Shown piece after piece: positions 25,901 through 37,212 of a DNA stretch of 64,000 nt. A model generated the notes under the pieces. It was given only the letters and a program-made list of their open reading frames with translations, had not been told where the DNA came from and did not search any database. The translations under genes were made by a program, and so were the position numbers. The stretch's first letter is position 1, and each line of letters opens with the position of its first letter. Source of the stretch: Stercorarius parasiticus (lineage: Eukaryota > Chordata > Aves > Charadriiformes > Stercorariidae); contig VWZL01002576.1 in the NCBI GenBank assembly GCA_013396915.1, positions 248,001-312,000 of the forward strand, given 5' to 3'.

Positions 25901-27992
25901 GACAGCACTAATTCCACTGAACACTCTTTGTCCATGACGACTCGTAACCACCAAAGCAGCAATAGATTTCTCCTGTTTTGGCAACAACTGACATGAGGAG
26001 TTCAGCGTTAAAATGATGTTGAAGTTGCTGTAAAAGCAGGGTTAACACAGTTATGCCTTCTGCTGGGATGCTTCTGATACGTGGAACAAGAGGAAATACA
26101 AATAGCCTCCTGGAATCAATCTGCAGCACTGCTGTACCTGTATTCCTCACGAAGCCTAGAAACGTGAGCACCACTGGTAGCGTCGCACAGCTTGTGCATG
26201 GGGAATTCATATATAAAACTTTAAAATGGCAAAAACTTAACCCTCATGATAAACACTAAAGAAAAACTATGAATCCACAAGACTGCAATACAACAGTTAT
26301 GTATTTAATTCTTTTGTGTAAAAAAAAAAAAAAAAGACCCTGTGTATTTCTGAAAGTACTAATTATTTTACCAGGTTGAATCACAGCTCAGATGTATCAC
26401 TGTCATTAACCTCATTGTTAATTGTCTTTTCAATAAATTATCACTGGGTGTTCCTTACAGCCCTTTTAATGTAACATAAAAGAAAATGATCTATCAACTT
26501 TAAAGGCTTACGAATCTGGCTCTTAACACACAGATGAGTGAAGCAGCCTTCAGGGGTTACAGCTAGATGTTGAGTAAAATGTAATGGAATCAAAGATGTT
26601 TTTATTGCAACATAGAGACAAGTACAGTCTGCAGTCTCCTAATGGCTATGGTCATCACCATCAGGCAAGACCTGACTCGCACCCTGGGCTGCCCAGGGAG
26701 AAGCAGGCTGTGGACCACAGAAGAATTTGAGTTTTAATGGCAACAGAAACAAAATCTGGCACAAATGCCAGATTCCTGGTCTACTTGTGTCCTAATCATC
26801 TCACCCATCTGCAATCTCACTCTTCATCAGCCTGGATCTGCTGCTAAACAGCACCTCTTGCACCAAGCTCTACCTCCTTGAAAGCATCCTTACTGGCTCC
26901 CCAAGAGTTTTGGTCACCAGCAACATAGGAAAGTCCTGCAAAAAAGGCTTTGACACCTCCATGGAAGCAGCTGGACATGAGGAGAATTGATGCTCACAGA
27001 AGATTACCGTTCTCTTATACCCCGTGGGACCTCATGCTCATCAGTCTTTCAACAGTATGTGGGCTTTGCTAGGGTGGGGAGAGGGCTGTAACAGATAGCA
27101 GAAAGCCACTGCATACGACACATGCACAGACAGTTTTAAGGTTCTCATAACCCTCCTCTGCTAAAATATCTGATAAGACCCAGTATCATATTCTCTTTAA
27201 GTTCCTCAATTTTGGAATCTGCTACTCAAAGCAGATTTAGATACCTGCTGATGATGGCAGGCAACTGCGGGGAGGAAAAACTAAAGTTTGCCCTGCTGTT
27301 ACTTAAGTTATTTGCTTAGAGGTTTTGTGACAATCCAGTTGTTGAAATCTTGCTCATATCACTGTTTTGCTGGTAAATGCAGCTATGCCAGACACCCAAT
27401 AGCCAAAATTATCATTTGAAGAAAGTGCCACACCCATTTTACAAGTCCACTTAGCCACAGGAAAAAAATACAAGGAAAAAAAAAAGGAAAAATTATGAAT
27501 GACCTTACTTGGGGCAGTGGGGAGGAAATAAATAGTTTAAGAGAGGATCAAAAAGGATTCATATTTTAATTAATCTCCTTAGTTCTGCCTAATGATAAAC
27601 TGGCTTCTGAATGATTGGATGATTCTGCTCTCCTATTCCCTATATGCTAAGATCTCCTTTCTAATGTATTCACTTTTATTTTAATTTTTATTTGGGGGCT
27701 ATACGTCTTTTCCAGCTCGATAAGCTATTTCTTTTTTAAATCTGTTTTTCCCTTTATCCAAAAAGAGTTGGAAGACAAAAGCCAAGAATTATTTTAAGTG
27801 TGCAGACCTGCTGAATTCTGGCATTTTGAAGAGAAGTACAAAGCAAGACAAAGACCCTCAACTATTAAGTCCCCCCTTAATCTAAAATTGTTTTCCAAAT
27901 CTGGAACTCTTATTTCAAACTTTGCAGTAAAACCTCCTGCCTATCAAACGGGCAGAGAATTTGTTTTGCCGTACGCAGTATGAAATGTCAAC
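22912..27992. other. Gene-free unique sequence
   Basis: No gene is recognised. Overlapping plus and minus open frames at 23664-24173 (up to 128 codons) have no domain. A16 lies at 26320-26335. The stretch at 26385-26480 contains CATTGTTAATTG and has conserved-element-like texture. A GC-richer patch at 26640-26990 was examined for retroelement motifs without success. A minus-strand exon candidate at 25585-25657 is listed separately. Confidence 0.5.
25585..25657 (-). other. Candidate exon with strong donor (speculative)
   Basis: On the minus strand AGAGCG is followed by GTAAGTT, a near-ideal 5' splice site (exon end 25585, GT at 25584-25583). The frame into it is open from 25657 and its end reads NKFYDIGRYYPYLKES with a split glycine codon. 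That composition looks more protein-like than the surrounding chance frames. Two acceptors are possible, after CTAG (exon start 25657) or after TTCAG (start 25634); neither has a good pyrimidine tract, which is the main weakness. I cannot match the peptide to a known protein. If real it would be an internal exon of a minus-strand gene whose introns fill the window. Confidence 0.2.
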
Positions 27993-28045
27993 CGGATCAG
28001 AGTGGCAGAGACGGGATTTGGGCTCTGACCACTTGAGATTTTCCA
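27993..28045 (+). repeat. MIR-like SINE fragment
   Basis: The segment AGAGTGGCAGAGACGGGATT, followed by TGGGCTCTGACC, resembles the 3' half of MIR (consensus-like AGTGGCAGAGCCGGGATTTGAACCC). Only this segment can be aligned by eye. Confidence 0.45.
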
Positions 28046-29962
28046 AGTAAAGTAACCTTGGGTCTACCATATGGTTTTCACCAGGGAGGTGCACCAAGGA
28101 AATCCAGTCTTTTGGAAGAAATAGAGATGCAAGTTTCCAGCTGTAATTAAATAGCCCATGGAACTTCTAATGAAACTGTACTCATTAGTGATGCAGCCAA
28201 CCGAGGCAATTAAACTCTCTTACTATTCTGGTAGCTGTAAGACTGATTATGGTGTTCTGTTTTCTTCCCTTTTCTGTAATTTTGCTTTTAACAATTATAG
28301 CAGCTGCAGTAACCCAACCCAGAAGAAACAGGGTTTTGTTGTTAGCTAATCAATTCTAGTTCGTATTGCATAGAGCTGTTAATTATGCAAGATATTTTAA
28401 TTCTTCACAAGGACATAACATTAAAAAAGAAAAGATAAAAGAAAGAAATTATTTCTGGAACACAAAACTGACATACTCTGGGTGGCAAAAAGGGATAGCA
28501 ATAAAAATGAGGAATATTCTGAAATTGGTTTTTAGAAAGATAATTTTTGATCCTGCAAAAACGAAAACAGGAAAAGAATGTCTAACGCTGATTTAATTTC
28601 TTTTTGGCAGTAGACTTAAAAAAGAAGTCTGCTTGTTTTCTTTTATGAAGAATAAAGGTGTAATAGTGCATGCTAAATGGAAAAAAAACCCAAGGGTAAC
28701 TTTGTTAAGGTAAACTCTTTACTATTATTTGCAATATGACAGTGCACAGAAGCCTGTCATGATGTCCCATCAAGTTCTGCCCTGGCAGAGAGTAGTAGCC
28801 TTCATCAAGAGTTTATAGTCTGAGGAGGGAGGGTATCCATTGTCATCACTTTACAAAATAACAGTCAACAATCAAAGATATTAAAGCTAATACTCTCAAA
28901 GATAAGCAGGCATTTAATTCCCCTTGAATAAATTAAAATTGTTAGCTTAAGACTACATACCGTACATCTCTAACATGACCTGTCAAGCCTAAAGAGGAAA
29001 AGAATTAAGATCTTCTCACTACGTGTTTCTCTTTTCCATCTATCATTCCAGAGCTACAAGAATTCAGAGCTAGAAATAGTCAGACTCTTTTTTCACAAAG
29101 AATCTTTAAAACATAGTATTTTTACAAAAAAGTCTTTGATAAAACGTGTGTTGATATTATTTCATTGGACACTTTGCCATATTCAACCATTTTAGGCAGA
29201 AAAACTACAAAAAAAAGAGTATGAAACTTCAAGAAAATATTGTTAGTTTGTTGTTAACAGCGTAACTTCTTACCAAATAGCAAGATATATGAATACTGTA
29301 TTTTTAAGAGGTACAAGGAGGAGGTACCCTACGTTAAAGAGAAGAGTGTGACAACTGAGTTTGCCAAGTAAAAATTATGTTTGTTACCGTGACATTTTCA
29401 TGCATCTGTTTACACAGTGCATTGGTATTTAATATGCTCTGCGTAAGATAGAATTGTATTTCAAATTCAGATGAAAAGGAGAATGAGGAGTATATGGTAC
29501 TAAGACAAAAAAATTGAAAATACCCAGAAATACATATATAACTAGGCTAATTATATATCTTATATTAAGATGTAGTATTGTTTGTTCCCTTCTTGAGGCT
29601 TCTGTGTACACAGATGCACAGATAGCTGGATGCCTCATTACGTATCTCGTCATCAAACTGAAGATGTTCACAGCAATTAAATAAGCAAGGCACCAGCTAT
29701 GGGCAGACAACAAAGGCTCAGCAGCTGAGTCTTGCATTCACATGATTAAACAACCTGGAACATTCAAAGGCTTATGCAAAACACAAATGATTATCGTTAA
29801 AAGAAATGGCATCCTTTTGAGATGCTTTTTCTCTCTACTATCAAATGAAAAGATTATTTGAGGACTCATCAGACCACCCTTCCTTTACCCCATTCATACA
29901 GAGAATGAGATAAAGACAAAAAAGATGGGAGACCAAAATTTGAGAGACTTTGCAAGATATGA
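28046..29962. other. Unique AT-rich sequence with a possible SINE scrap
   Basis: No gene is recognised. At 28775-28830, AAGAGTTTATAGTCTGAG resembles the AAGAGCTTACAGTCTAAA segment of an amniote MIR-like SINE, but the flanks do not confirm it. A 102-codon minus-strand frame at 29429-29737 has no domain. Confidence 0.45.
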
Positions 29963-30016
29963 ACTATTTAAACAATATTTCTGTTACTATTTAAACAATA
30001 TTTCTGTTACTATTTA
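29963..30016 (+). repeat. 23-bp tandem duplication (2.3 copies)
   Basis: The unit ACTATTTAAACAATATTTCTGTT occupies 29963-29985 and 29986-30008, followed by a partial third copy (ACTATTTA, 30009-30016). The copies are identical, so the duplication is recent or is an assembly stutter. Confidence 0.95.
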
Positions 30017-32600
30017 CTCAGCTGGCAGGGAATCTTAGTGAATTTGTTCACCTGCCAGGTCCCTGAAGCACCCCAAGAGACGCAGAGGCACACCTGAGGC
30101 AACAAAACCAGAGCATTTTCTGAATCAGAGAAGGGAAAAAAACAGGTCTTGTTCGACTGGAGGTGCATCTCTGTGGTCTGTCACCAGCATGCAGAGGTGC
30201 CCGGTGTAGCACTGCACCAGAGGACGGCAGTATGGCTATGTCAGTGCTGATGGCCAGGGGTAATTACTGCTCCTCCAGCGCTGCACCACCGCAGCTGCAT
30301 CGCATCCTCCATCCAAACTGGTCTCTCCTCCCTCTCTTGCACTGCTCTCGAGCACCGGCATGTCTGAAAATCCTTAGACTCTGACAGTGGACTACCACTA
30401 AAAGTCTTTCCTTGGCTGTAAAATGGGGTGTTATCACTCTCCCCTATAGGACTCGGCCATGCTGACACCCAACTGTGATAAGACAGTGTATGAGAAGGCG
30501 CTATTTACAAACACTGGGGCAAGTTAAAAATACATGGCCTGCTTAACTATGGTAACAATATCTTCTCCCTTGGCATTAAAAAATAAGTTTTTAGGGTTTT
30601 TTTTCTGACACTGTATTAATATTCTTTGTTAGTTCTAACAAAGAATTAACATCCTACTTTAGTTAAAAGTAAGTTTAGTCCTCACTTTACATCTCTGAAA
30701 ATAACATCAGTATTTGGAGATTTTTTTAAAAAACAATTTTTTTAAACGGGAAAGGATCTTTTGTTATAAAGGGGAAAAAAACCCAAGCTTCAGTAATTTT
30801 ACCAACTTCTGCAATATTCATTTTTTGTTCTAAAATTTAAAATTATAATGTATTATTCAGTAATTTCATCGTTAGAAGTGCACAGAACAGACAGGTTTCC
30901 TGAAACCTACAGAGGGGCTCCATTTCAAGTGTTTTGCTGACCATGTTGGTTATAGCTTTATGTAAATTAATCAACAGGACAGATATCCTTTTTCGGTTTG
31001 GCCACATGTGCATTCTGCTTGAATTACATTTCAGAGATAACAACCATACCATGTGAGATATTAGGCCTTTTTGAATAGCTTATACATATCAGAACTGAAG
31101 TGTTTGCTAATCCAGATACAGACAGGCAAGTTGGTTCACGCAAAAACACTTGCGTTTTAAATACTTTTTTTTTTTCAAAGGGTTCTCACAATGTGTGAAT
31201 ATTTCATAAGTGAAAAGCGTGAATACTGAGCATGTAAGGCAGGAAGCATGGTACTATAATGTGCCTGAATCTGAACTGAACGTACAGGGATGATTCAAAC
31301 AATCAGCCCTGCTATTGTGCAGTGGACTAATTCCTCTGAAACTCCTGGTACCTACAAACCACCACATATCCCTTATGAAAAATACATCAACCCGCCACCT
31401 CTAAATTTATACTTTATCATCGAAATAATGCTCAGAACAGGGTTCAAATAGTAATCCCCCAGAAAATACACAGCTGTGCACTTGTCTAAATAAGATAGGC
31501 CTGGAATGCCTTGGGGTAATTAAAAACCAGTGGGTTACCAGTGAATACATATGACAAGCAAGAAAATCCAGATCACAAACTGCACCCTTAATGAAGACTC
31601 AACAAAATGGTAATGGCATCAAAACTGCTTTTTTCCCCAGCTTAGAAATGAGGTATTACTGAGAGAGAGCGTAGGTTAAAATATATTATTGCCATCTTTT
31701 TTGCTGTGGGTAAATAAAACACTTCTGTTCCTGGCCTATAAATCCTTTTTAAAAAGCTAAAAAAGAAAAACAGAACCAAACAAATGAACAATGGCAACAA
31801 CCATGCCATAGATTAGAAGGAATAACAATACTAAACCCCAACCTGTCTCTGAGAAATTAAAAGCCAGAGCGGAGCAGGACATGGCGCACCCGCTCGGGGA
31901 CCTGCAGCCTGTGCCCGGAGAAAACGCTTTTGCACTCTTCAGAAATCAAGGCTGCCCTGGATGCTATTCTTTTTTAGGAAGCTTTTGAGGGCTTAGTCCC
32001 ACCTGCAGGTACCACGGCAGGGCAGTCTGTATGGTACAGAGCTGCTCACCATCCTCCCACCAAGGGCCAGACTCGCTTCTTGTGGCTTCTTGCCCATCTT
32101 CCCCCACCGAGGCTTGTCTGAATCTAAAACTGTGTGACACTGCCTACAGCCACCTACCTCTGACCCAGCATAAACACCACGCTGAGAAATTCTGCTGGAT
32201 ATCACTGCAACATTGTTACAAGAGAAAATCCCAGAAAATACGTCTGTAGCATAGGTAAAAATCTCATTTTTCATTCTACCCCAACCTTGTCCCTGAATCA
32301 CCTCAAGTTGAATACTTTTCGTGTTTTAGCGTAGGAACAGGGACAGCAGCGTTCACTCATCTGTCATGCAACATAATTGTAAAGTTACATAAAGATATGC
32401 AACACACAATCTTTTATTATATTTAATTAACACAGGCTAGTCTGAAAAGGCAGAGCAATCGCATGTGAAGCTTTCAGCGGTGGTTTTCTCAACACTGCTA
32501 CTTTCATTTTTGTAAAAATAAGCAGGAAGAGAATTTATATCACATATCTAAACATTTTAGATAAGTCTTCCTTATTGTGAAAGGTAAGAGATCAACTCAC
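30017..32600. other. Unique sequence with GC-richer patches
   Basis: The patch 30040-30480 is GC-richer and carries overlapping 73- and 75-codon frames on opposite strands with no domain. A T11 run is at 31165-31175. A CpG cluster at 31866-31925 surrounds an ATG in fair Kozak context (GGACATGG, ATG at 31881). That ATG opens a 35-codon frame ending at 31988; I do not claim it as a gene. Confidence 0.5.
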
Positions 32601-32612
32601 CGTTGTAGAGAG
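32601..32612 (-). other. Candidate 12-nt micro-exon (speculative)
   Basis: On the minus strand a pyrimidine-rich tract (CTTTCTCCTCTTTTTATTG) leads into TAG. Twelve bases, CTCTCTACAACG, follow, and then a consensus donor GTGAGTT. The acceptor is among the best in the window, and donor and acceptor are exactly 12 bases apart, which preserves reading frame. In phase 0 it would encode L-S-T-T, in phase 1 the core L-Y-N. Twelve-base neural micro-exons are known in vertebrates, but I do not recognise this one. A chance pairing cannot be excluded. Confidence 0.2.
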
Positions 32613-35600
32613 CTACAATAAAAAGAGGAGAAAGGGTAGGTGGAAACACATAATTAAGTTCTCGGAGAGTTCTGATTGATAAAAATTACATTAGAAAAAT
32701 TTCTTCATGCAATATTAAGCTGCTATTGTACACTGAATTGTCAGCTGCAGCAGACAGAATTATTTTCTATTGGCCATGGCTTTATTACAGAAATAACTTA
32801 TTCCTAAGGTGTTAACTCAAACAAACAGATCCAACAATGAACTGCAGTCTGTCATCTATGCCATGTTTTCCCAAGCCTTGGGATTATGAACTTTGAATAA
32901 TAGCTTGATGCCGTGGAACGATGTGCCTGGATTTGCTGCTGCTCTTTGGCTTTTCATTTAGAACATGCAGCTATACTGAATTTGCTTCCTAATCATAAAA
33001 ATCAAGATGACATCTTGAAATCAAAGAAAGTTTCATTCTTCTCTTCCTATCTGATGCTAATAATACAATTTAGTAACCAAAATCTAGTTTTTGCTAGCCT
33101 CTAAGAACTAGCATAATAATTAACTAATTGCTTTGATCAAATCTCAAAAACAATGTAAAAGTCATGACAAAAGAATGGATTCAATAGCTCAAGTCTAGGT
33201 AGATACTGAAGAAGTTTAACATGGACCTTGTTGTAGATAGAAGAAGAATATCCTGATGCCAGCTTCAACTTTGGCATCTAAAACCAGACACGTGCACATG
33301 TAGACTGTGACACAACACGGACTCCAGGAAGGCAAATACCTCAGCAGCAAAAGAGATCAATTATTTCCTCAAAGAACTTCATGAGCAGAAACCTCTGTCC
33401 CCCTGGAGAGCTTGACCCCCTTTGCCACCACACAGGGTGACACACTGACATGGTGCCACTGTGCTGCAGGACACTCCTTACACAGATATTTGCAAAACCA
33501 ATAAATACATACAAACAGCACAGTGAACTCCTGATTTAAGAAGATGCATTAAATTTTGCAGGATAATGTAAGGCATCTAGCACAGGAAGTGATTATACAC
33601 AAACCATCTAATATCAATAAAAAGCCTTTGATTCTCAGTGCAGTGAAACTGAAGTGATCTTCCTGAGCAAACGGACCGCTATGGACAATGTTTACAACAG
33701 CTCTTACAGAAGTGGGTCCCGCTTGTTGTCAGGAATACTACAGACTGATAGGAATCACATTTGCACCAGTCAGTGATGCTGAAAACAGTCTGAATTTAAA
33801 TTATGGATACATTTGTAATCTAAAAGTAGTTTAATCTACAATTTTAAGGACTACAGTGATAAGAGTTTACGATAAATTATCAGTAGCTTATTTCCATTAA
33901 CATTGTAACTAGCTGATGTAAAGTTACTTTATTGTAGAACTATCCATACATAAAAGCTTTATTTTAAGGTTAAGACCTAGATGCTTTAGAGAGATTTGGG
34001 TCAGTTAATAACTTGAGCCAGCACACAAGAGAAGTTTTACTCTACAATTACCAAGTGACTTAAAGCTATTTCTTTTCTTATTATAGTCTGAAATTTCCTA
34101 CCTACCATTTCTTTTCCTGTTGCCCTAAATTCTGATCATTTTAATTTCTCTTCAGTTTTAATTAAGCCACCCTGAGGCTTATAAACTCTGAAAGTTTTTA
34201 TGTTTCATTTTTTTTAATAATTAAAATTGCTTCAATTTGTTTCAAAGGCCTGATGTTTAAACAGGGAACATTTTCATAAACCCTCAGCTCTGCTTGTAAT
34301 ACGGAATATATATTTGTGGAATGAACTGCTCATTGCACCACTCTTTCAATTGCTTGGATCAAAGTCAATTAATGCGTGTTCACAGCTTGAAGAACGCTGT
34401 CATGCACGGCATACTTGTGTCAACATAAGTGTGTTAAACTTTCTAGGAGGCAAAGTATAGCTGTGGACCTGATCTGGTATCTTCACACAGTGAATGCCAA
34501 GTTAAAATAGACAGCTTCTCTAACCGTACGTCATATTAGTAAATACTGCGTAAGAGGACTTGGAAATCTTATAAAACTGTTTCAGGAAAAAAGCTTCAGA
34601 TGGTAAGTGGAAACTTCCCTTAAAAAGGGAAGTAAGGAAAGTGACTTGTTACCACTGATTCTTAGAAAATAAACTTAGAGAAGTTTTACTCTGTCTTTTC
34701 ATACTGCTGACTAACGTCTTTGTTTGCCCTTCACAGCAAAATCATTGTTTTAGAAACTCCACGTTTCACCTGTTACTACCTCTTTCTTCACACTGACATA
34801 CCCTAAACAGGCACCAAACACTGAGAAAAGGGATCTACAAAAGGAAAACAAGAAACATAAAAAAAAATAAAATTATAAACCACAAGGTCCATAGTCTCTA
34901 CATTAACAAGCTGCTATTTCAGGATCTGACCAGCAGCCCTGAAATGCTTACTTTTTGAAAAAAGTATAAAAAGTCTATATATAGCCCTGAAACCTTTGTG
35001 TTGGAGGTGCTGCACCACGCAAATGTGGCCACTGTTTTCAGATGTAACCAGGTGAATCTATATGGGTTCACCGTCTTCTGCCAGCCTCGGCACCGGGATC
35101 TACATACCTCTCCGTTTTGTGTGTAGCCATACTAGAAGAATTAAGAAAAGTCTTAGAAAAATATCTTGCAGAACAAGTTGACATTTCTTCAGTATTTCAG
35201 AAATTCTGCATAAAAGTAGCAGCTGCTTCTACAGGAAGCCTCACTGCTCTCAAACGCACTGTAATATTGACAACAGCTTTCAAGCAGGGGATGTAATCTT
35301 GACACACTCTCTTTACCTGGCTTCCTCTGTTCATGTACATCTATTGATTCCAAAGTGTTGGCAAATCCAAATGCCAAGCAGACTACAAGAGATGGCAAAC
35401 GCAAAAGTAGACAGAAATGACCTTGCCATCAGTGAGAAGTAGGAAAAAAAAACACCTGAAATAAAGTGGCTGACCAGGCAGAATCTGGGGCAGTTGCGTG
35501 GTATTCTAGGTCCTGTTCCTTCAGCTGCCAAACAATTTTCATTTACTAATTTCTTACTTTGAGCTAATGTCTGGTGAAGAGGATCACAACCTCAACAGCA

Positions 35601-36414
35601 CATGGGTTGGGTGCCAGTCCTGAATCAGGCCTCAGATACTCTTAGTTAAGGTCCGTACAATGTTTGCGACCAGCATCTACATCACTTTGCACGCCAATGG
35701 CCCCCTGTATTGCTTTTAGGTTTAATTTACATGCAACAGCATTTCTGAAACATTTTCCAAGAGGTTGTAAATAAAAAATAAACAGGATTCTTAGTATTCC
35801 CGTCTTTTGACAAGATTAGAAATACTTTAACAACTTTTCCATATGCCCAATCTAAATATTCATAGGAAAGCAAGGAAACGAATAATAGATAAGAAATATA
35901 CAGAAGAAGAACCTGACTGATGTTCTGGAAGGATTTTAGAATTTCTGTTTCTCTCACTACGCATTGTCACAGCTTCCTCCAAAACTGATTAATTCAATAA
36001 GGCCACCTTAGGAAATAAAATGCATCACAGATCGGGATCACAAGAACCAAGGGAAAAGTTTCGCTGAATGAAAGTGTTGGGCAATAGAGCAAGCTCTCCA
36101 TCACCACGTGATTAGTCCTGCACCTGGCCACCTTAAGAAAACACAAAAAGAACGTCCTGCTTTGGAAAAGCTTCTACACCAAAAAACCAAGCCTCTTTCT
36201 GTCCTGCACACCTAAGACCAGAAAGAAAGGGATATGACACAGCCTTAAATACTAAGGGTATCACTCTCCCCTAAGTAAAGCTTTTACCATGAGACGGTGG
36301 AGCACAGCAGCTGCACAGAATCTGCCCTTGACTTTGCCTTGTTCCTTGCACTCAGTCTCAGCATTTTCTCTCCTGCACCAGCCCATAAGCGTATAACCAG
36401 CCCTGGCATCTCAC
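32613..36414. other. Unique AT-rich sequence
   Basis: No gene or transposon is recognised. The block 34210-34400 has mixed-complexity texture with TGTTTAAACA, TTCAAAG, ATCAAAG and CAATTAATG words, typical of forkhead, TCF/LEF and homeodomain sites, and may be a conserved non-coding element. Minus-strand frames of 66 and 71 codons at 35189-35531 have no domain. Confidence 0.5.
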
Positions 36415-36507
36415 CGTAGATGACCAAGATGTTCAGACAAAAAGACAAAGCAAGACAGTTTCCTCCTCTTCCCCTCACCACACCAGCACATTCCTAGCAA
36501 CAGCTTT
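36415..36507 (-). other. Candidate 93-nt exon with strong acceptor (speculative)
   Basis: A minus-strand pyrimidine tract of more than 20 bases (CTCCTTTTACTTCTTTCTTTG, read up to TAG) forms an excellent 3' splice site, with exon start at 36507. Ninety-three bases on, CTACG is followed by GTGAGA, a fair donor. One frame is open across the whole interval (31 codons) and meets a stop one codon past the donor. The conceptual peptide is not recognised and is rich in K, R, L and C, so a non-coding exon or chance are both possible. Confidence 0.15.
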
Positions 36508-37137
36508 CTACAAAGAAAGAAGTAAAAGGAGAAAAAGCATGTATCTTAGTGACATGAGTGATTTATACCCCCAAGGAGGGATAAAATGATCCATGACTAG
36601 AAGTCAGTGTTTTTATTAGAAATGATGATTCCCAGTCATGGTGCTTTTTAGTTATGTGCATAATTAATGTTAGCTTGTGAAAGCTGCCAATGACACTCAT
36701 CACCAGTGGATGTTCTTATAATATATGTGTGGATTTGAATGCATGATGAAGTTTTTCTGTCTTTTGGGATTCAAAACAGAAGTTTTTGAATAATGCAAGA
36801 GTGAAAACCAAAAAAAGAAACCGTTATTTGCCCAGTGAGCAGTAGAGACAATAGCGTAGAATATAAAGTAAAGTAACCAAAGCAGGCCCAGACTTTTCTG
36901 TAAAAAACAGAATCGTGTAAAGATCTGTCTGGGTTTTCCTTAGAAAATATCTGCAAATGAGAAATTAAAATCTACTTTACTGACAGCTCTGGAAGCAGCA
37001 AATTCTTTGTTTACCCACTCATCAAAATAGAGAGAGGCAACACTGGAAGCCTTCACTGCAAAGCTTTATCTGAAACTCCGGCCTCAAGAGAGCATCGCTG
37101 CTGCTGGGAAAGAAGTCGGTCTGTGGACTGCACTTAC

Positions 37138-37212
37138 CTTCTTTTCCGAGTTCAGCGTGACACGCATTTGACTTTCGGTGGTGTGGTTTGGATCTAAACA
37201 GCTGTCAATTAG
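37138..37212 (-). other. Candidate 75-nt exon with strong donor (speculative)
   Basis: On the minus strand GAAAAGAAG is followed by GTAAGTG, an excellent 5' splice site (exon end 37138). The frame reading into it is open for over 30 codons and ends PNHTTESQMRVTLNSEKK in phase 0, a hydrophilic composition unlike the usual AT-rich chance peptide. The nearest in-frame acceptor is TCTGTTCAG (exon start 37212, 75 nt); a second is CTGTTTAG (start 37193). Neither has a long pyrimidine tract. The exon-like part is less AT-biased than its flanks. I cannot name the protein. An internal ATG is also available, so a 5' exon is an alternative. Confidence 0.22.

Noticed and set aside
34560..34625. Plus-strand AG...17 bases...GTAAGTG pair resembling a micro-exon
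   Set aside because: The acceptor pyrimidine tract is poor and 17 nt is not frame-preserving. It shows how readily such pairs arise by chance.
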